Shown piece by piece: positions 59,628 to 64,000 of a stretch of 64,000 nucleotides of DNA; the first letter of the stretch is position 1, and each line of letters begins with the position of its first letter. The notes below the pieces were generated by a model that was not told the DNA's origin, did not search any database, and was given only the letters and a program-made list of their open reading frames with translations. A program made the translations under genes and the position numbers. Origin of the DNA: Bugulina stolonifera (lineage: Eukaryota; Bryozoa; Gymnolaemata; Cheilostomatida; Bugulidae); contig OW285194.1 in NCBI GenBank assembly GCA_935421135.1, positions 15,461,376 through 15,525,375 on the forward strand, in the 5' to 3' direction.

Positions 59628-61620
59628 CTCGAACCATCCGGCTCATAATAATAGATTTAAGACATTCTGTGATTATGATATTTTAACATGAAACATAATA
59701 ATATGGTATATTTCTATAAACAACCGGCATATTTTATCTGGAAATAGCAATATCCATATTAACAGACATAAATAGTTTTTGTTATTTATTTTTATAAATA
59801 TCCGACAGAAGTTTATCACGTTTTAATATCAATAATACGGTGTCATTCATAATAATTATAATGTATAGTGATTATTAAACTGGATGAATCAGTCATTCTA
59901 TTTTCATATCTTGTAAGTTATAGTGGTGTGATTCTCTTATCTCTATAATAATATATGTAATATATAGGTGTCACAATGCTACTTTATTACACATTTAGTA
60001 TTAATTTTGTACTACAATATAACGTATATCCTGTTTCGACGATATGTATTTACTTTTACATCAATGCAAGCTGTATGTATGGTACATATATGTCTTTATG
60101 GTGACTGCAATGCGTTTGACGATCATCACAATTATGAACATACGGTGACTTACTTTACTGGCTCCATCTTTTCACTGATGACGTCATGTCATAATATTAA
60201 CATAGTCAATTTGTCGAATTATTTGCGAGATTAAAACTGACACTCTATTTCCTTGGACTCTTAGTGCACAATTCAAATTTTTCTATTTTATGTACAGCTT
60301 TTTCTTGTATATTTATTAGCTGGTTTTACTAAATACTTATTTATATATGCTTATAATAATATTATGTTATACAGTGTAGTGAGCACTAAAGTGTGGGATG
60401 AAATTGCACTGTAAGTGTTTGACCTTAGTCTAGTCTAACACTGTCATTATATTGTAGCTCAATAAATAGTCCACAGGTAAACATTTAAGTTGGATGTCAT
60501 GTCTTCACAGTTTGAGCAAGTTGTTTCCTTTTTGGACAGTCTAATAATTGAATTTGCCTCCCCATATGTCGGTATCACTAGTGCCAGTTGTTTTCATAGG
60601 TACCAAATTACTAGGAGTAGTTGTGGTTCAGTGTCATAAAGAATTGGCCAATCCTTACCTAGTCTGGTTTTGATAACCAAATGTTAAAATATAATTTTAG
60701 ATCTGTATAAGAATGCATTCAAGTCTTAATTGTTCCATGGGAAATCATAAATCAATGGTAGACTTCATGCTAATTGCAAGCTGTTCAGTTAAATATACAG
60801 TGTAACATTTTTACAATTGCAATACAATTATTGTTTACATAATTATCATGACGTACAAAAATGATTTTAGAAAAGCAGTTTGATAACTAAACTAAGCTGA
60901 TGGGAATACTATTTTAATTAGTAATGTAATGAACACATGTATGCCATATGCTGGTGTAACACCAATCATTGGGCCATGGCTAGCTGGGCCAACAGCTTCT
61001 CTCTAGCAGACGGCACATTTTTTATATTAGGGCGAGGTTCACCAGGAATTTGTCAGTTGCTTTCAAAATACAATATACACACATCTCACTCACCATTAAT
61101 TTTCCTTACTAGTTAGCCTTTGCTAGATCGCTTACTAGTTACCTCGAGGAGCAGGAGCAAGAAGAAAGAGTTAACTAAGATTGTGCTGCACAGTGCCTGC
61201 TCTGCTCTCCTGAGACCGCTGACCTGGTTTTTGTGTAGCCATCCTTGTCTGGCATAAGACCAGGGACCCGACCGACATGAGTACTTCCATGCACTTATAA
61301 ACACATTAGTTGTTAATACTGGAGTGACTTAGGGATCCTGTTGAGTAATTCCCATGAGATCATAGCCGCCGTTAGAGGAGAAGGTTACCCTCTGTTACAC
61401 GCCTGCATGTATAACAGTACAGTGAAAATGTTTACTGGATGATGCTTGTGCATCATCATTCGTTTACGTCTTACGTCTTCTTTTTTAGAACGTACTAGAG
61501 CTTGATGCAAGGGGTATGCTTTATCTGTTTTTGGTTTTTGTCAAGATTACTATGGTCATATGTTCATGTTATGCTAACATATTACACTAATATATATTTG
61601 TTGCTATGTTTATTGTAGTA
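59628..61620. other. no gene seen downstream of ITPK
   Basis: This would hold the ITPK 3' UTR. Candidate AATAAA/ATTAAA hexamers exist near 59874 and 60462. Otherwise AT-rich, with no recognised coding sequence or repeat family. Confidence 0.5.
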
Positions 61621-61639
61621 ATTGTGACTTGAGTTCACG

Positions 61640-62690
61640 TATAGTCTTGGGCAGGAAGCTACCATGGTAAAGCAGAAGTTTTTGCCTAAATAGTGGGCGG
61701 GTCATCTCTTGTAGTAGCTCTAGTGACAATTGCATCAGCAGGATGATTGTTCATGAGCTCATCACAAGTATTAGCAAGAGCTTCGTGGTGGTCTTCATTC
61801 GCCAAAATATGTAAGAGGAGGTTGTGTCGGTTCTTCCTGCGGCGGTTGCTAAGTGTATCAAAGATTAAGTTCTTTGAGGACAGCAGATGTGCTAACTCTA
61901 CCTTTTAAGTTACAGGCGTAGTGCACAGCACTGTTTTGTACCATTTCAATGTTGGTAATTTGGTATTCATGGACGGGATACCAGACGGCAGATGCATATT
62001 CCATGTGTGGCTGACAGAGACTAGTGTATGCAAGTAGCTTAGCACCTTTGGTTGATCCGTGGAGTGCCCCCCCTAACCATACCCAGTTGTCGTTTAACTT
62101 TGGTAATTTTTTAACTGATGTGAGAGGTGAACTTTAGATTAGACTGAATGATCACACCCAAGTATTTAGTTTTAATTTCAGTGTTGAGTTGTGCGTCGTT
62201 TAGGGTGTAATATGCCGCCGGAGCTTCCGGTTTATGATTGAAGGTCATAATCGAGCATCTGGCAGTGTTGAACAACATGCACCAGGTGTCAGCCCATTCT
62301 GCTAAGGAAGTTATATTCATCTGAAATCTAGAATGGTCCGCGTCAGTGTTGACAGTCTGGCAAATGAGAGTGTCATCAGCGAATAAGCTGACATTACAAT
62401 CTATATACTCAGGTAGATCATTTATATAGATGAGAAATAGTGTTGGGCCCAACGCAGAGCCCTGTGGAACTCCTGAAGTAACTGGTAGTCCTGTCGATTT
62501 CTCTCTTGCTACTATCACTGTTTGCCTCCGGTCACGCAAGAAGTCATGAATCTAAAGCAATATTTTGTTGCTAATATTTAGTACACGGGCTAACTTAGAC
62601 ATAAACAGTTGATGGGGAACTTTATCAAAAGCTTTAGCAAAATGCTTAGTTTTGATTATTGCAGAAAGTACCTGCCTCGCAGTCAGTCAT
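61640..62690 (-). pseudogene. non-LTR retrotransposon reverse transcriptase fragment, third copy
   Basis: On the minus strand, AKAFDKVPHQLFMSKL is motif A. TSGVPQGSALGPTLFLIYIN is block B'. LFADDTLICQ is the catalytic motif, with both Asp kept. LGVIIQSNLKF starts the thumb. Downstream in a broken frame are RRRKNRHNLLLHILANEDHH and further C-terminal remnants. A TAG interrupts the frame at plus 62552-62554, the same alignment column as the stop in the 15-kb copy. The longest open piece is 62111-62539. It is the same CR1/L2-like group but a different subfamily, judging by divergence. Confidence 0.88.
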
Positions 62691-62732
62691 CAAGTTGACC
62701 AGTTGACCAGCTGTATAATGCTAATGACCATA

Positions 62733-62870
62733 CAGGCTTGCCAAGTTCAACTGATGGAAATCAGGGAGATTCAGTAGTTGGGTGGGGGGTGTTCATTCTG
62801 GGTGGAGTACCAGAATTTGAGTTGAAAAACAGGGAGTCTCCTGCGGAATCAGGGAGACTTGGTAAGTCTG
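62733..62870 (-). mobile_element. 138-bp hAT-like MITE, copy 2, with 8-bp target duplication
   Basis: Termini are CAGGCTTGCCAAGTTC and ACTTGGTAAGTCTG. The flanks TGACCATA (62725-62732) and TGACCAGA (62871-62878) match at 7 of 8 positions. It is the inverted relative of 13630-13766 and is noncoding. Confidence 0.85.
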
Positions 62871-62939
62871 TGACCAGACAAGAGAGACATTGTCAAAAAC
62901 ATCTTTGACATTGTACACGTGTAATATTTTTGAGTATGT

Positions 62940-63610
62940 TTACATACGAGGGCCGATAGGCCGCTAGTATGGGAAGGGCTTGGAAGGTGGTGAAGGCCGA
63001 CCAAGTAACCTTCTGCTCATTACATAAACAGTGAACAGTTATTATGTGTGCTCTTATTGCTATGTATCAGATGTAGGCCGATGCCGAGACTCATTAAAGA
63101 GCTCAGGACCGACGTAGGTCTTGTAGACTTTATACTCCAGAGGAGTGCAATGAAAGATCTGGTATTCTAAGATCTTAAGCCCGACGCTAGATTCATGTAG
63201 AATCCGGGATCGACCTAAGTCGTAGAAGTGGTGTAGAGATATGCTTAAACAAGGATGGGGGATGAACTCGAGCCGTATGGATCTATGGATCCGCTGGTAG
63301 AGTTACCCGCCTACAAGAGAATGCCTCTATAGGTTTGAGTTAGGAGATGTTGCTTTATTAGAGCGCAATCAACAACTGATTTGATACAGAAAATGTACTG
63401 CCTTTTATACTATATCTATTTCCGGCCAAAGGAGGCCTATAAGGTATCGGCCAGCCGATAAGGTATCAGGTCCAGAACTGATGCAACAACATGGATGGTT
63501 CCGCCCGACGTCGGCCATAAAAAGGGTCGACCTTGGCACAAAAAGTGCTTACAATAATGTAAAACACAAAGTGTATGAATATGAGCCTTTTCTGAAGCAT
63601 CGGCCCCAAG
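62940..63610. other. less AT-rich block of unknown nature
   Basis: Words such as GGCCGA, TCGGCC, CCGACGTAGGTC and ATCGACCTAAGTCG recur in both orientations. GGGCCGATAGG near the start and GCATCGGCCCC near the end are loosely inverted, which suggests a decayed mobile element. No reading frame supports a protein. Confidence 0.35.
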
Positions 63611-63837
63611 TGATACTTATAATATATGGCAAAAGACTCTATTTAATATAATCAGACAAGAGAAGGTAATTGCTAACAGTATATGAAAAAAAAACCAAGT
63701 TGTAATACAGTTGTAATTCCAATAGTCTAATTGACTGGTAATAATAGTAAGGCACACAATATAAGTTGATTGGATATAAGTGGTATAACACGCATGAGTA
63801 TAATTGCATAAGGTAAGACATCATGCATGAATGAATA

Positions 63838-64000
63838 TGGATAACATGGATAGCATGGATAGCATGGATAACATGGATAACATGGATAACATGGATAACA
63901 TGGATAACATGCATAACATGGATAACATGGATAACATGGATAACATGGATAACATGGATAACATGGATAACATGGATAACATGGATAACATGGATAACAT
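63838..64000 (+). repeat. 9-bp satellite running off the window
   Basis: The unit is ATAACATGG, with ATAGCATGG and ATAACATGC variants, about 18 copies to the end of the window. The full length is unknown. Confidence 0.95.

Noticed and set aside
63240..63310. tRNA-like words (CTGGTAGAGTTACC, ACTCGAGCC)
   Set aside because: The A-box-like and B-box-like words are on opposite strands, so no single tRNA or SINE head can be built.

Overview
This is animal (metazoan) nuclear DNA: AT-rich, with spliced genes (GT-AG introns, one GC-AG), long introns and intergenic tracts, tRNA-derived SINEs, non-LTR retrotransposon fragments, cut-and-paste DNA transposons and many minisatellites. The palindromic word ACATGTA and runs such as TAGGCCTACA recur throughout. 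The phylum cannot be fixed from the sequence alone; a marine invertebrate (sponge, cnidarian, ambulacrarian or lophotrochozoan) is the reasonable reading. No bacterial-type system, CRISPR array or operon is present.

Layout. 0.35-1.5 kb (-): single-exon class A GPCR. 1.5-7.4 kb: intergenic, with two SINEs (one with a clear 15-bp target duplication). 7.5-12.8 kb (-): an eight-exon gene of unrecognised family with a long Ser/Thr/Glu-rich tail. 13.6-21.1 kb: a nested transposon graveyard. A LINE reverse-transcriptase fragment, flanked by inverted 34-37-bp arms, was split by a 2.64-kb TTAA-flanked piggyBac-like element; beyond it lie a 100-bp-arm foldback, a 1.29-kb hAT-like element with a perfect 8-bp target duplication, and a second LINE fragment. 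21.96-23.72 kb (+): nicotinamide riboside kinase, six exons. 23.8-34.5 kb: no gene recognised. 34.6-59.6 kb (+): an inositol-trisphosphate 3-kinase gene with six catalytic exons and three phase-compatible N-terminal alternatives. 54.7-56.2 kb (-): a two-membrane-segment protein gene nested in an ITPK intron. 59.6-61.6 kb: empty. 61.6-62.7 kb (-): a LINE RT copy; 62.73-62.87 kb: a short hAT-like MITE; 63.8-64.0 kb: a 9-bp satellite running off the window.

The most striking features are: (1) minisatellites that lie on or contain exon-intron junctions, at five junctions in two genes; (2) three alternative ITPK N-termini, one Cys-rich and likely membrane-anchored; (3) a transposon insertion whose virtual removal at TTAA restores the interrupted LINE frame; (4) a family of about 45-51-bp palindromic elements with GTTRTCC-type arms; (5) an intronic array carrying about a dozen antisense copies of a perfect U1-type 5' splice site. 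Functionally, the ITPK would phosphorylate IP3 to IP4 in calcium signalling, the GPCR could act upstream in such signalling, and NMRK makes NMN for NAD+ synthesis; no functional link among them is shown by the DNA.
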